A stretch of DNA of 23,878 bases from Nocardioides sp. (GCA_031177735.1 JAPSKJ010000011.1:1-23878), one strand, 5' to 3'; numbered from the stretch's first letter, positions 15,389 through 23,495 are shown. A program made the numbers and translations. The notes: generated from the letters alone by a model not told the origin.

Positions 15389-16387
15389 ATGACCGACCTC
15401 GCCATGCCGCGCGTCCTCTCCGGCGACGAGCGGGCCGTTCTCCTGGCCGCTCCGCGCGGCTACTGCGCCGGTGTGGACCGCGCCGTGGTGACGGTCGAGA
15501 AGGCCCTCGACCTCTACGGCGCCCCGGTCTACGTCCGCAAGGAGATCGTGCACAACAAGCACGTCGTCGGCAGCCTCGCCGCCCGGGGCGCGATCTTCGT
15601 CGACGAGCTCGACGAGGTGCCGGCCGGCGCCACGGTGGTGTTCTCGGCGCACGGCGTCTCGCCGGCCGTCCACGCGGCCGCCGAGGAGCTGGGGCTGAAG
15701 ACGATCGACGCCACGTGCCCGCTGGTGACCAAGGTCCACCACGAGGCCAAGCGCTTCGCCAAGGAGGACTACGACATCCTCCTCATCGGCCACGCCGGCC
15801 ACGAGGAGGTCGAGGGCACCATGGGCGAGGCGCCCGAGCACACCCAGCTCGTCGAGGGCCCGTGGGACGTGCCCGGGATCACGGTGCGCGACCCGAAGAA
15901 GGTCGTCTGGCTCTCCCAGACCACCCTGTCGGTCGACGAGACGATGGCGACGGTCGACGCGATCCGCGAGCGGTTCCCCGACCTGATCGACCCGCCGAGC
16001 GACGACATCTGCTACGCCACGCAGAACCGCCAGCTGGCGGTGAAGGAGATCGCCCGCTCCGCCGACCTGGTCATCGTGGTCGGCTCCGGCAACTCCTCCA
16101 ACAGCGTCCGGCTGGTCGAGGTCGCCCTCGAGGCCGGCGCCAAGGCGGCGTACCGCGTCGACGACGCCTCGGAGATCCAGGAGTCGTGGCTCGACGGCGT
16201 CGCCACCGTCTCGGTGACCTCCGGTGCCTCCGTGCCCGAGGAGCTGGTCCAGGGTGTGCTGGAGTTCCTGCGCGAGCGGGGCTACCCCGACGCCCGGGCG
16301 GTGAAGACGGCCGAGGAGTCCCTGATCTTCGCGCTCCCCGCGGAGCTGCGGCGCGACATGAAGGCCGCCCTCGCAGCGAGCTCCTGA
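15389..16387 (+). CDS. ispH: 4-hydroxy-3-methylbut-2-enyl diphosphate reductase
   Basis: 332 residues. IspH (LytB) makes IPP and DMAPP from HMBPP in the last step of the MEP isoprenoid pathway, using a [4Fe-4S] cluster. The three cluster cysteines are Cys26 (APRGYCAGVDRAV), Cys110 (DATCPLVTKVHHEA) and Cys208 (CYATQNRQ). The HGVSPAVH, GHAGHEEVEGT and NSSNSVRLVEVA substrate-site segments and the terminal TSGASVPEELV are also present. I chose the ATG at 15389, placed 7 bases after a -10 element; the ATG five codons later is possible. In other actinobacteria ispH lies close to and divergent from xseA, whereas here the mannan locus separates them. yciO follows two bases after the stop. Confidence 0.97.
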   Translation: MTDLAMPRVLSGDERAVLLAAPRGYCAGVDRAVVTVEKALDLYGAPVYVRKEIVHNKHVVGSLAARGAIFVDELDEVPAGATVVFSAHGVSPAVHAAAEELGLKTIDATCPLVTKVHHEAKRFAKEDYDILLIGHAGHEEVEGTMGEAPEHTQLVEGPWDVPGITVRDPKKVVWLSQTTLSVDETMATVDAIRERFPDLIDPPSDDICYATQNRQLAVKEIARSADLVIVVGSGNSSNSVRLVEVALEAGAKAAYRVDDASEIQESWLDGVATVSVTSGASVPEELVQGVLEFLRERGYPDARAVKTAEESLIFALPAELRRDMKAALAASS

Positions 16388-16389
16388 CG

Positions 16390-17010
16390 ATGGCCCGCTA
16401 CCTCGACGTCCACCCGGACAACCCGCAGCCCCGGTCGATCGACCAGGTCGTCGCCGCGCTCCGCGACGACGCGCTGATCGCCTACCCGACCGACTCCGGC
16501 TACGCGCTGGGCTCGCGCATCGGCAACCGCGACGGGCGCGACCGGATCCTGCGGATCCGCGGCCTCGACGAGCGCCACCACTTCACCCTGGTCTGCCGCG
16601 ACTTCTCCCAGCTCGGCCAGCTGGTGCACGTGGACAACCACGCCTTCCGGGCGATCCGGGCGGCCACCCCGGGGCCCTACACGTTCATCCTGCCGGCCAC
16701 CCCCGAGGTGCCGCGCCGACTGCTGCACCCCAAGAAGAAGACCGTGGGCGTGCGCATCCCCGACCACGCCGTCGTCCGTGCGCTCCTCGAGGGCCTGGGC
16801 GAGCCGATCCTGTCCTCCACGCTGATCCTGCCCGGCGAGACCGAGCCCCGCACCATGGGCTGGGACGTCAAGGAGGAGCTCGACCACGAGGTCGACATCG
16901 TCATCGAGGCGGGCGAGACGCCGGCCGAGCCGACGACGGTGGTCGACTGGTCGGAGGGCGCGCCGGAGGTGCTCCGCGAGGGCGCCGGCGACTGGTCGCG
17001 CTTCGCTTGA
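16390..17010 (+). CDS. YciO-family protein (Sua5/YrdC superfamily)
   Basis: 206 residues, collinear with E. coli YciO from start to end: RYLDVHPDNPQPRSI, IAYPTDSGYALG, FTLVCRDFSQL, GPYTFILPATPEVPRRLL, KTVGVRIPDHAVV and a C-terminal PTTVVDW...VLREGAGDW. The superfamily includes TsaC, which makes threonylcarbamoyl-AMP for tRNA t6A. YciO members bind similar substrates, but their physiological role is poorly settled, so a direct t6A role should not be assumed. The ATG lies two bases after the ispH stop, implying co-transcription from the ispH promoter. It is convergent with the DUF6542-like gene. Confidence 0.9.
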   Translation: MARYLDVHPDNPQPRSIDQVVAALRDDALIAYPTDSGYALGSRIGNRDGRDRILRIRGLDERHHFTLVCRDFSQLGQLVHVDNHAFRAIRAATPGPYTFILPATPEVPRRLLHPKKKTVGVRIPDHAVVRALLEGLGEPILSSTLILPGETEPRTMGWDVKEELDHEVDIVIEAGETPAEPTTVVDWSEGAPEVLREGAGDWSRFA

Positions 17011-17023
17011 CGCACCCTGCGTC
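17009..17023. terminator. Small hairpin after yciO, weak terminator candidate
   Basis: GACGCA-CCC-TGCGTC forms a 6-bp stem that starts inside the yciO stop codon, in the 56-base gap between convergent genes. It is short and lacks a U-tract, so it is only a candidate. No better structure was seen in the gap. Confidence 0.3.
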
Positions 17024-17066
17024 GTCCCACGCCGCCCTCTCCCAGCGGGTCGGATGCGGGGCCGGC

Positions 17067-17468
17067 TCAGCGGCGAGCGGCGACCTTGCGGCGCACCGCC
17101 AGGCAGCCCAGGCACAGGGCGTAGCCGACGAACAGCGCCACGCTGTGGTGCGAGAGGCCGTTGACGATCGCCTGCACGGCGTTGTGGTGGGTGCCGGGGA
17201 TCGCCTCTGGTCGGGCGAGGGCGAGCACGACGAACACCGTCAGCATCAGCAGCGGTGGCAGCACCCCCACGACGAAGAAGTCGCGGGGCGCGACGAGCAG
17301 GGCCAGCGCGACGCAGAGCACCGCGAAGCCCAGGTCGAAGAGCAGGCTGACCCGGTCGGTGAGGGCCAGGTCGATCACGGCGACGGTGAGCGCGACAGCC
17401 AGGCCGAGCGCGACGAGCTGTCGGCCGGGCTCGTCGCCCTCCTCCCAGATCGTGCGCGCGTGGCTCAT
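17067..17468 (-). CDS. Small four-helix membrane protein, DUF6542-like
   Basis: 133 residues with four predicted membrane helices (about 17-37, 41-60, 63-85 and 105-126), a short acidic N-terminus and a basic tail RRKVAARR, which suggests a cytoplasmic C-terminus. The ATG is preceded by GAGGAGG five bases upstream, which sits on the stop codon of rmuC, so the two genes are probably co-translated. Small membrane proteins of this type, near ispH, ychF and xseA, are common in actinobacteria (for example the region around M. tuberculosis Rv1111c) and have no established function. I recognise it by context and topology rather than a clear motif, so the DUF label is tentative. Confidence 0.7.
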   Translation of the reverse strand: MSHARTIWEEGDEPGRQLVALGLAVALTVAVIDLALTDRVSLLFDLGFAVLCVALALLVAPRDFFVVGVLPPLLMLTVFVVLALARPEAIPGTHHNAVQAIVNGLSHHSVALFVGYALCLGCLAVRRKVAARR

Positions 17469-17478
17469 CTGCGCCTCC

Positions 17479-18552
17479 TCACAGCGCCACGGTAGGGTCG
17501 TCCCCCGCCTCGTCGTGGGCGGCGCGCCGGTCCGGCGCGGGCAGCCGCTCGACCGCCCGCAGCTCGACCGGGCGCGGGGCCGGCAGGTCGTCGTCGGTGA
17601 CCGACAGCTCGCTGAAGCGACGCGCGGCCACGAGCACGCGCGTGTCGAGTGAGGCCATCGCCCGGTTGTAGCTCTCCACGGCCCGGTTGAGGGAGCGGCC
17701 GACGGTGTCGAGGTGGCCGCTGAGGGTGCCGAGTCGCGCGTGCAGGTCGCGGCCCAGCCGGTGGATCTCCCGAGCCTGGTCGGCGAGCGCCTCGTGGCTC
17801 CAGCCGTGGGCGACCGTGCGGAGCAGGGCGATCAGGGTGGTGGGCGTGGCCAGCACGACCTGCCGGGTGGCGGCGTAGTCGATGAGCGAGGGATCGGCCG
17901 CCAGGGCGTCGGCGAGGAAGGACTCGGCCGGCACGAACAGCACCACGAACTCCGGAGTCTCCGGCAGGGCCCGCCAGTAGGCCTTCGACGCCAGGCCGTC
18001 GACATGGGTGCGCAGCTGGGCGGCGTGGCGGCGCAGGTGGTGCTCGCGGTCGGCCGGGTCGTCGGCCGCGCTGGCGTCGAGGTGAGCGTCGAGCGGCACC
18101 TTGGCGTCGACGATCACCTGCTTGCCGCCGGCCAGGTGCACGACCAGGTCGGGCCGCTGGGTGCCGTCGTCGAGCCGGACCTGCTCGGTGAAGTCGCAGC
18201 GGTCGACCAACCCGGCGAGCTCGACCGCCCGCCGCAGGTGCAGCTCGCCCCACCGCCCGCGGACCTGCGGCCGGCGCAGCGCGGTCGACAGCGACCGGGT
18301 CTCGTGACCCAGCGCCTCCGCCTGGCGGCGTACGCCGTCGACCTGCTCGGCCAGCGCGCGCTCCATGCCGACCCGGGACCGGTCGAGGTGGTGCAGCTGG
18401 TCGCCGAGGCGGTCGAGGCCCTGGAGCAGCTCGGCCTGGTCGACCAGCTCGGTGACGTGCCGGCCGCGGGCCCACAGCGCCCCGATCAGCACCCCGAGCG
18501 CGAGGCCGACCAGCAGGGCGATCAGGGCGACGAGGAGGGGAAGGAGCTCCAT
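17479..18552 (-). CDS. rmuC: RmuC-family DNA recombination protein
   Basis: 357 residues from the ATG at 18552. An N-terminal membrane anchor (about 3-27) is followed by a coiled-coil-prone segment (about 30-95). The RmuC domain carries RGRWGELHLRRAVELAG, the nuclease-like RPDLVVHLAGGKQVIVDAK with PLDA next, and FVPAESFLADAL. The Asp and DAK residues fit a PD-(D/E)xK-type fold. RmuC limits inversions at short inverted repeats in E. coli; the biochemical activity is inferred from the fold. In-frame alternatives are an ATG at 18564 and a GTG at 18576, and none has a convincing ribosome-binding site. It sits between the LysR gene upstream and the small membrane protein downstream on the same strand. 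Confidence 0.9.
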   Translation of the reverse strand: MELLPLLVALIALLVGLALGVLIGALWARGRHVTELVDQAELLQGLDRLGDQLHHLDRSRVGMERALAEQVDGVRRQAEALGHETRSLSTALRRPQVRGRWGELHLRRAVELAGLVDRCDFTEQVRLDDGTQRPDLVVHLAGGKQVIVDAKVPLDAHLDASAADDPADREHHLRRHAAQLRTHVDGLASKAYWRALPETPEFVVLFVPAESFLADALAADPSLIDYAATRQVVLATPTTLIALLRTVAHGWSHEALADQAREIHRLGRDLHARLGTLSGHLDTVGRSLNRAVESYNRAMASLDTRVLVAARRFSELSVTDDDLPAPRPVELRAVERLPAPDRRAAHDEAGDDPTVAL

Positions 18553-18588
18553 GCCGCCCAGCATGGGGCCGACCACCGACAGTGCCGG

Positions 18589-19470
18589 TCAGCCCGCCGC
18601 TGCGGCCAACGCCTCCCGGCAGGCGACGATCGCGGGGCGCCGCACCGTCGAGCGCCGGGCGGCGGTGAAGACGGTGCGCCGCGGAGAGCCGGCGAGGTCG
18701 ACGATGCGCACCTCGGGCTCGCGGCGTGCGCGCATCAGGTCGGGGATGAGCGCCACGGCGTTGCCGGACTCGATGAGTGCGAGCTGGGCCTGCAGGTCGG
18801 CGGTCTCGAACCGGACGTCGGGCTCGAACCCCGCGGTCCGGCAGGCCTGCTCGGCGAAGTGCCGGGACGCGGCGCCGTGCGGCTCCATCACCCACGGCAC
18901 GTCGGCGGCGTCTCGGATCCGGGTGATGCGCTCCCAGGTGGGCGGCACGGCCAGGCGGATCGCGTCGGTGGTGAGCGGCACCCGGTCGAGCTCGGGGTGC
19001 CAGGGCGCGGCGTGGCCGGGATACTCCTCGGCCACGACCAGGTCGAACTCGCGGGCCCAGGTGCCGCGCAGGGCGTCCTCCGGCTCGTGCTGGGTGACCT
19101 CGACCCGCAGCCGCGGGTGCCGCTGCGCCAGGGTGGCGAGGGTCTGCGGCATCAGGGCGAGCGCCGCGGACTGGAAGACCGCGATCCGCACCGTGCCGGT
19201 CGCCTCGCCGACAGAGCGGCCGAGCTCGGACTCGGCGAGCTCGAGGCGCTCGAGCACCGCCTGGGTGTGCTCGACCAGGATCTCGGCCTGCGGGGTGAGC
19301 CGGACGCGTCGGCCGCTCTTCTGCAGCAGCGGCACACCGGCGTCACGCTCCAGCTGGGCCAGCTGCTGGGAGACCGCGGAGGGGCTGAGGTGGAGCGCGG
19401 TCGCGACCTCGGCGAGCGTGCCGCGCAGAGCCAGCTCCCTGAGCACCACCAGCCGGCGCACGTCGAGCAT
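18589..19470 (-). CDS. LysR-family transcriptional regulator, candidate putA regulator
   Basis: 293 residues from the ATG at 19470, chosen because GGAGG lies six bases upstream. The winged helix-turn-helix covers about 1-60 (LDVRRLVVLRELALRGTLAE, ATALHLSPSAVSQQLAQLE), and a two-lobed effector domain covers about 90-290 (TVRIAVFQSAALALMPQ near its start). It is divergent from putA with a 91-bp shared region containing repeats. PutA here has no DNA-binding domain of its own, so this protein is the obvious candidate activator, with proline or P5C as effector (inference). Other LysR regulators, such as amino-acid exporter activators, share this general shape. It precedes rmuC on the same strand, but a functional link to rmuC is doubtful. 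Confidence 0.9.
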   Translation of the reverse strand: MLDVRRLVVLRELALRGTLAEVATALHLSPSAVSQQLAQLERDAGVPLLQKSGRRVRLTPQAEILVEHTQAVLERLELAESELGRSVGEATGTVRIAVFQSAALALMPQTLATLAQRHPRLRVEVTQHEPEDALRGTWAREFDLVVAEEYPGHAAPWHPELDRVPLTTDAIRLAVPPTWERITRIRDAADVPWVMEPHGAASRHFAEQACRTAGFEPDVRFETADLQAQLALIESGNAVALIPDLMRARREPEVRIVDLAGSPRRTVFTAARRSTVRRPAIVACREALAAAAG

Positions 19471-19483
19471 CGAGCACCTCCGC

Positions 19484-19525
19484 AACCGTTCAGCAAAATC
19501 GACGGATAACCGTCAGAAAAGATCG
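19484..19525. promoter_or_regulatory. Direct repeats and dyads between the LysR gene and putA
   Basis: AACCGTTCAGCAAAATCG (19484-19501) recurs as AACCGTCAGAAAAGATCG (19508-19525) in the same orientation, offset by 24 bases; the two match over most positions when one gap is allowed in each. A perfect dyad GACGG-ATAA-CCGTC (19501-19514) overlaps them, and GATCG-N11-CGATC follows at 19521-19541. A -10-like TACCTT lies at 19529-19534. This looks like a LysR binding region, but I cannot define a single T-N11-A box. Confidence 0.5.
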
Positions 19526-19561
19526 CTGTACCTTATCGATCCTCACCCCGAGAATCGAGCC

Positions 19562-22500
19562 ATGACCACCCTCGAGCCATCCGCGCCTGCCTCCCGCGAG
19601 GACCTCCACGCCCTCGCCGACGACGTCGACGCACTGGTCCGGACGTGGCTGGCCCGGGCGGCCGCACACCCGGTCGACCCCGCGGCGCAGAAGCTCGCCG
19701 GCGTGCTCAAGGACCCCTCCGGGCTGGCCTTCACGGTCGGCTTCATCGACCGCGTCATCCGGCCCGAGGACCAGCGCGTCGCCGCCCGCAACATGGCCGA
19801 GCTGGCCCGGGCGGTGCCGCGCTTCCTGCCGTGGTACCTCCGCCTCGCCGTCGTGCTCGGCGGCCTCGCCGGCCGGATCGCGCCCCGACTGGTCATCCCG
19901 GTCGTGCGGCGCACCCTGCGAGGGATGGTCGGCCACCTCGTCGTCGACGCCACCGATGCCAAGCTCGGCGGCGCGCTGGAGCGGCTGGGTCGCGACGCGC
20001 GGCTCAACATCAACCTGCTCGGGGAGGCGGTGCTGGGCGAGCGGGAGGCGGCCCGGCGTCTGGAGGGCACTGCCCGGCTGCTGGCCCGCGACGACGTCGA
20101 CTACGTCTCCATCAAGGTCTCCGCCGTCGTCGGGCCGCACCAGCCCTGGGCCTTCGAGGAGATGGTCGAGCACGTGGTCGGCAAGCTGGCGCCGCTCTAC
20201 CGGCTGGCCGCGCAGTCGACGCCGCGGAAGTTCATCAACCTCGACATGGAGGAGTACCGCGACCTCGACCTGACCCTCGCGGTCTTCACCCGGATCCTCG
20301 ACCAGCCCGACCTGCTCGACCTGGAGGCCGGCATCGTGCTGCAGGCCTACCTGCCCGACGCGCTGCCGGCGATGGAGCACCTCCAGGCCTGGGCGACGCA
20401 GCGGCGCGCCCGCGGGGGAGCGCCGATCAAGGTGCGGGTCGTCAAGGGCGCCAACCTGCCGATGGAGCGCGTCGAGGCCGACCTGCACGACTGGCCGCTG
20501 GCCACGTGGCCCACCAAGCGGGAGACCGACACCCACTACAAGCGGGTCCTCGACTATGCCTTCCACCCCGACCGGATCGCCAACGTCCACATCGGTGTGG
20601 CGGGCCACAACCTCTTCGACATCGCCTTCGCCTGGCTGCTCGCCGGGCAGCGGGGGGTCCGCGACGGTGTGGAGTTCGAGATGCTGCTCGGCATGGCCAC
20701 CGGCCAGGCTGCTGCGGTCCGTGAGGACGTCGGGCGGCTGCTGCTCTACACCCCGGTGGTCCACCCTCGGGAGTTCGACGTGGCGATCGCCTACCTGATC
20801 CGCCGGCTGGAGGAGGGCGCCAGTCAGGACAACTTCATGTCGGCGGTCTTCGAGCTGCACGAGGACAGCACGCTCTTCGAGCGCGAGCGGTCGCGTTTCC
20901 GGGCCTCGCTCGCCGCGCTCGGCGAGGCGGTGCCGGCGACCCACCGGGTCCAGGACCGGCGGCAGCCGGCCGACGGCGTACCCGCGACGGACTTCCACAA
21001 CACCGCCGACTCCGACCCCGCCACCGACGGCAACCGCGCCTGGGCCCGTGACATCCTCGACCGGGTCGCCGGCTCGACGCTCGGCGCCGACCTGGTCGCG
21101 GCCGCGACGGTGAGTACGCCGGACCAGCTCGAGTCCGTCGTCGCCGGAGCCGTCCACGCCGCGGATGCCTGGGGCGCGCGGTCCGGCGCGGAGCGCGCGG
21201 CGGTGCTCCGCCGGGTGGCCGACGAGCTCGAGCGCCGCCGCGGCGACCTGATCGAGGTGATGGCCGCCGAGTGCGGGAAGACCTTCGACCAGGCCGACCC
21301 CGAGGTCAGCGAGGCAGCCGACTTCGCGCGCTACTACGCCACGCTGGCCGAGGAGCTCGACCGTGTCGACGGCGCCGTCGCCCGCCCGGTGCGGCTCACC
21401 GTGGTCACCCCGCCGTGGAACTTCCCGGTCGCCATCCCGGCCGGCTCGGTGCTCGCCGCGCTCGCGGCCGGCTCCTCGGTCGTGATCAAGCCGGCGCCGC
21501 AGGCGCAGCGCTGCGGCTCGGTGATGGTCGAGGCGCTGTGGGCGGCCGGCGTGCCGCGCGAGGTGCTCCGACTCGTGCACGTGGAGGAGGGCGACCTCGG
21601 CCGGGCGCTGGTCGGCGACCCACGGGTGGACCGGTTGATCCTCACCGGCGCGTTCGAGACCGCTGAGCTGTTCCGCTCCTTCCGGCCCGACCTGCCGCTG
21701 CTGGCGGAGACGAGCGGCAAGAACGCCATCGTCGTCACTCCCACCGCCGACCTCGACCTCGCCGTCAAGGACCTGGTCGCCTCGGCCTTCGGCCACGCCG
21801 GGCAGAAGTGCTCCGCGGCCTCGCTGGGCATTCTGGTCGGCTCGGTGGCGACGTCGCGACGCTTCCGCGACCAGCTGGTCGACGCCGTGTCGTCACTGCG
21901 GGTGGGCTACCCCTCCGACCCGGTCGCCCAGGTCGGACCGGTCATCGAACCCGCGGCCGGCAAGCTGCTGCGCGCGCTGACCACCCTGGGTCCGGGGGAG
22001 TCGTGGCTGGTCGAGCCGCGCCGGCTCGACGACTCCGGCCGGCTCTGGTCGCCCGGGGTGAAGACCGGCGTCCGGCCCGGCTCGGAGTTCCACCTCACCG
22101 AGTACTTCGGCCCCGTCCTCGGTCTCATGACCGCCGAGACCCTCGACGAGGCCGTGGCGCTGCAGAACGCCGTCGACTACGGCCTGACCGCCGGGCTGCA
22201 CTCCCTCGACGCCGACGAGATCGGCTCCTGGCTGCGGCGGGTCGAGGCGGGCAACGTGTACGTCAACCGCGGCATCACCGGCGCGATCGTGCGGCGGCAG
22301 CCGTTCGGCGGCTGGAAGCGGTCGTCGGTGGGTGCGGGCGGCAAGGCCGGTGGGCCGAACTACCTGATCGGCCTCACCGACTGGGCCGGGTCGGTCGCGG
22401 CCGACGGGGCGCAGCCCGCCGACGGCGTACGCCGGCTGGTGGAGGCGGCCGCGCCGCACCTCGACCCCGGTGCGGTGGCCGCGCTCGAGCGGGCGGTGCG

Positions 22501-23005
22501 CAGCGACGCCGCGGCGTGGGCCGCGGAGTTCGGTGTCCACCGCGACGTGTCCGCCCTGTCCGCCGAGCACAACGTGTTCCGCTACGTGGCGACGCCGGTG
22601 ACGGTGCGGCTGGAGAGCGACGGCGACCTCGCCGACCTGGTCCGCGTGGTGGCCGCCGGCGTGTGCGCCGGCGCACCGGTCACCGTGTCGAGCGCGGTTG
22701 CCCTGCCCTCGCCGCTCGGCTCCGCCCTCGCCGCCGCCGGCGTGGAGGTGACCACCGAGGGGGAGACCGGCTGGGCGGCCACGCTCGCCGGCCTCTCCGG
22801 CCGGGTTCGGCTCGTCGGCGGCTCCGCCGCGGAGCTGGCCCGTCTCTGCGGGGGCCGTCCCGACCTGGCGGTCTACGGCCAGCCGGTGACGGAGGCCGGG
22901 CGGATCGAGCTGCTGCCCTTCCTGCGCGAGCAGGCGATCAGCATCACCGCCCACCGCTTCGGCACGCCGGACCGGCTCGCCGAGCGCGCGCTGGCCCGGC
23001 TCTGA
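19562..23005 (+). CDS. putA: Bifunctional proline dehydrogenase / L-glutamate gamma-semialdehyde dehydrogenase
   Basis: 1147 residues. It oxidises proline to P5C (FAD-dependent) and then to glutamate (NAD-dependent), with channelling between sites. An N-terminal helical region (about 1-130) lacks the ribbon-helix-helix domain of regulatory PutAs. The proline dehydrogenase barrel (about 140-440) shows DYVSIKVSAVVGP, INLDMEEYRDLDLT, VRVVKGANLPMERVEA, WPTKRETDTHYKRVLDY and YLIRRLEEG. The aldehyde dehydrogenase domain (about 500-945) shows TPPWNFPVAIPAG, LAETSGKNA with Glu716, and FGHAGQKCSA with nucleophile Cys750. The last roughly 185 residues form a degenerate ALDH-like domain, as in type B PutAs, where it supports folding and the substrate tunnel. 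Many actinobacteria use two separate enzymes instead; Corynebacterium also has the fused form. There is no clear Shine-Dalgarno before the ATG. Confidence 0.96.
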   Translation: MTTLEPSAPASREDLHALADDVDALVRTWLARAAAHPVDPAAQKLAGVLKDPSGLAFTVGFIDRVIRPEDQRVAARNMAELARAVPRFLPWYLRLAVVLGGLAGRIAPRLVIPVVRRTLRGMVGHLVVDATDAKLGGALERLGRDARLNINLLGEAVLGEREAARRLEGTARLLARDDVDYVSIKVSAVVGPHQPWAFEEMVEHVVGKLAPLYRLAAQSTPRKFINLDMEEYRDLDLTLAVFTRILDQPDLLDLEAGIVLQAYLPDALPAMEHLQAWATQRRARGGAPIKVRVVKGANLPMERVEADLHDWPLATWPTKRETDTHYKRVLDYAFHPDRIANVHIGVAGHNLFDIAFAWLLAGQRGVRDGVEFEMLLGMATGQAAAVREDVGRLLLYTPVVHPREFDVAIAYLIRRLEEGASQDNFMSAVFELHEDSTLFERERSRFRASLAALGEAVPATHRVQDRRQPADGVPATDFHNTADSDPATDGNRAWARDILDRVAGSTLGADLVAAATVSTPDQLESVVAGAVHAADAWGARSGAERAAVLRRVADELERRRGDLIEVMAAECGKTFDQADPEVSEAADFARYYATLAEELDRVDGAVARPVRLTVVTPPWNFPVAIPAGSVLAALAAGSSVVIKPAPQAQRCGSVMVEALWAAGVPREVLRLVHVEEGDLGRALVGDPRVDRLILTGAFETAELFRSFRPDLPLLAETSGKNAIVVTPTADLDLAVKDLVASAFGHAGQKCSAASLGILVGSVATSRRFRDQLVDAVSSLRVGYPSDPVAQVGPVIEPAAGKLLRALTTLGPGESWLVEPRRLDDSGRLWSPGVKTGVRPGSEFHLTEYFGPVLGLMTAETLDEAVALQNAVDYGLTAGLHSLDADEIGSWLRRVEAGNVYVNRGITGAIVRRQPFGGWKRSSVGAGGKAGGPNYLIGLTDWAGSVAADGAQPADGVRRLVEAAAPHLDPGAVAALERAVRSDAAAWAAEFGVHRDVSALSAEHNVFRYVATPVTVRLESDGDLADLVRVVAAGVCAGAPVTVSSAVALPSPLGSALAAAGVEVTTEGETGWAATLAGLSGRVRLVGGSAAELARLCGGRPDLAVYGQPVTEAGRIELLPFLREQAISITAHRFGTPDRLAERALARL

Positions 23006-23025
23006 GGAGCACCTGGGAGTGCAGT

Positions 23026-23064
23026 GTGGTGGCGCCCGGTCACCTGATGGCGGGGCGGCACCAC
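23026..23064. terminator. Hairpin between convergent putA and GNAT gene
   Basis: GTGGTG (23026-23031) pairs with CACCAC (23059-23064). After a single G-G mismatch CGCCC pairs with GGGCG, giving a 6+5 bp stem with a loop of about 15 bases. It begins 20 bases after the putA stop and ends 14 bases before the GNAT stop, so it could serve both strands. Confidence 0.55.
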
Positions 23065-23078
23065 GCTGCGCGAGACCC

Positions 23079-23495
23079 TCACACCGGGCGGACCCAGCGT
23101 CGCCACTCCTGCTGCGGTCGGTAGCCGGCCGCCCGCCAGGTGGCCTGGCCCAGGTCGTTGCCTTCGAGCACCATCGCGTCCAGCCGGGTGGCGCCGAGGG
23201 CGCGCAGCCTCCGCTCGGCCGCCTCCAGCAACGTCGACCCGATCCCGCGGCGGCGTACGGACGGGTGCACCGCCAGCCGGTAGAGGTGCGCTCGCCAGCC
23301 GTCCCAGCCGGCGATGACAGAGCCGACGACCTGCCCGTCGACCTCGGCGAGGATGCAGGCGTCCGGGTCGCGGGCCAGGAGCGTCTCGACGAGCTCCTCG
23401 GTGTCGGTCGGTCGGGCGTCGTTCTCGGCGGCGACCGCCCACAGCGCGAGCAGTGCCGGGACGTCGTCGAGGGTGGCGGTGCGGAGGATCGGCAC
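23079..23495 (-). CDS. GNAT-family N-acetyltransferase
   Basis: 138 residues from a GTG start at 23495, two bases after the exonuclease III stop, so the pair is probably co-transcribed. The frame has no ATG near this point, and the resulting N-terminus, PILRTATLDDVPALLALW, is the usual first strand and helix of a GNAT. The acetyl-CoA-binding motif A reads YRLAVHPSVRRRGIGSTLL (about 82-100), with R-R-G-I-G at the pyrophosphate loop. The C-terminal half contains LEGNDLGQATWRAAGY, the typical GNAT end strand, and finishes WRRWVRPV. The substrate is unknown; small single-domain GNATs of this type acetylate amines on metabolites, antibiotics or proteins. Confidence 0.88.
   Translation of the reverse strand: MPILRTATLDDVPALLALWAVAAENDARPTDTEELVETLLARDPDACILAEVDGQVVGSVIAGWDGWRAHLYRLAVHPSVRRRGIGSTLLEAAERRLRALGATRLDAMVLEGNDLGQATWRAAGYRPQQEWRRWVRPV

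Noticed and set aside
17713..19509. 598-codon plus-strand frame opposite rmuC and the LysR gene
   Set aside because: It is a shadow frame with no motif or ribosome-binding site; both minus-strand genes are well supported.
18365..19561. 399-codon upstream extension of the putA frame
   Set aside because: It is antisense to the LysR and rmuC genes and serine/arginine-rich; PutA homology begins only after 19562.
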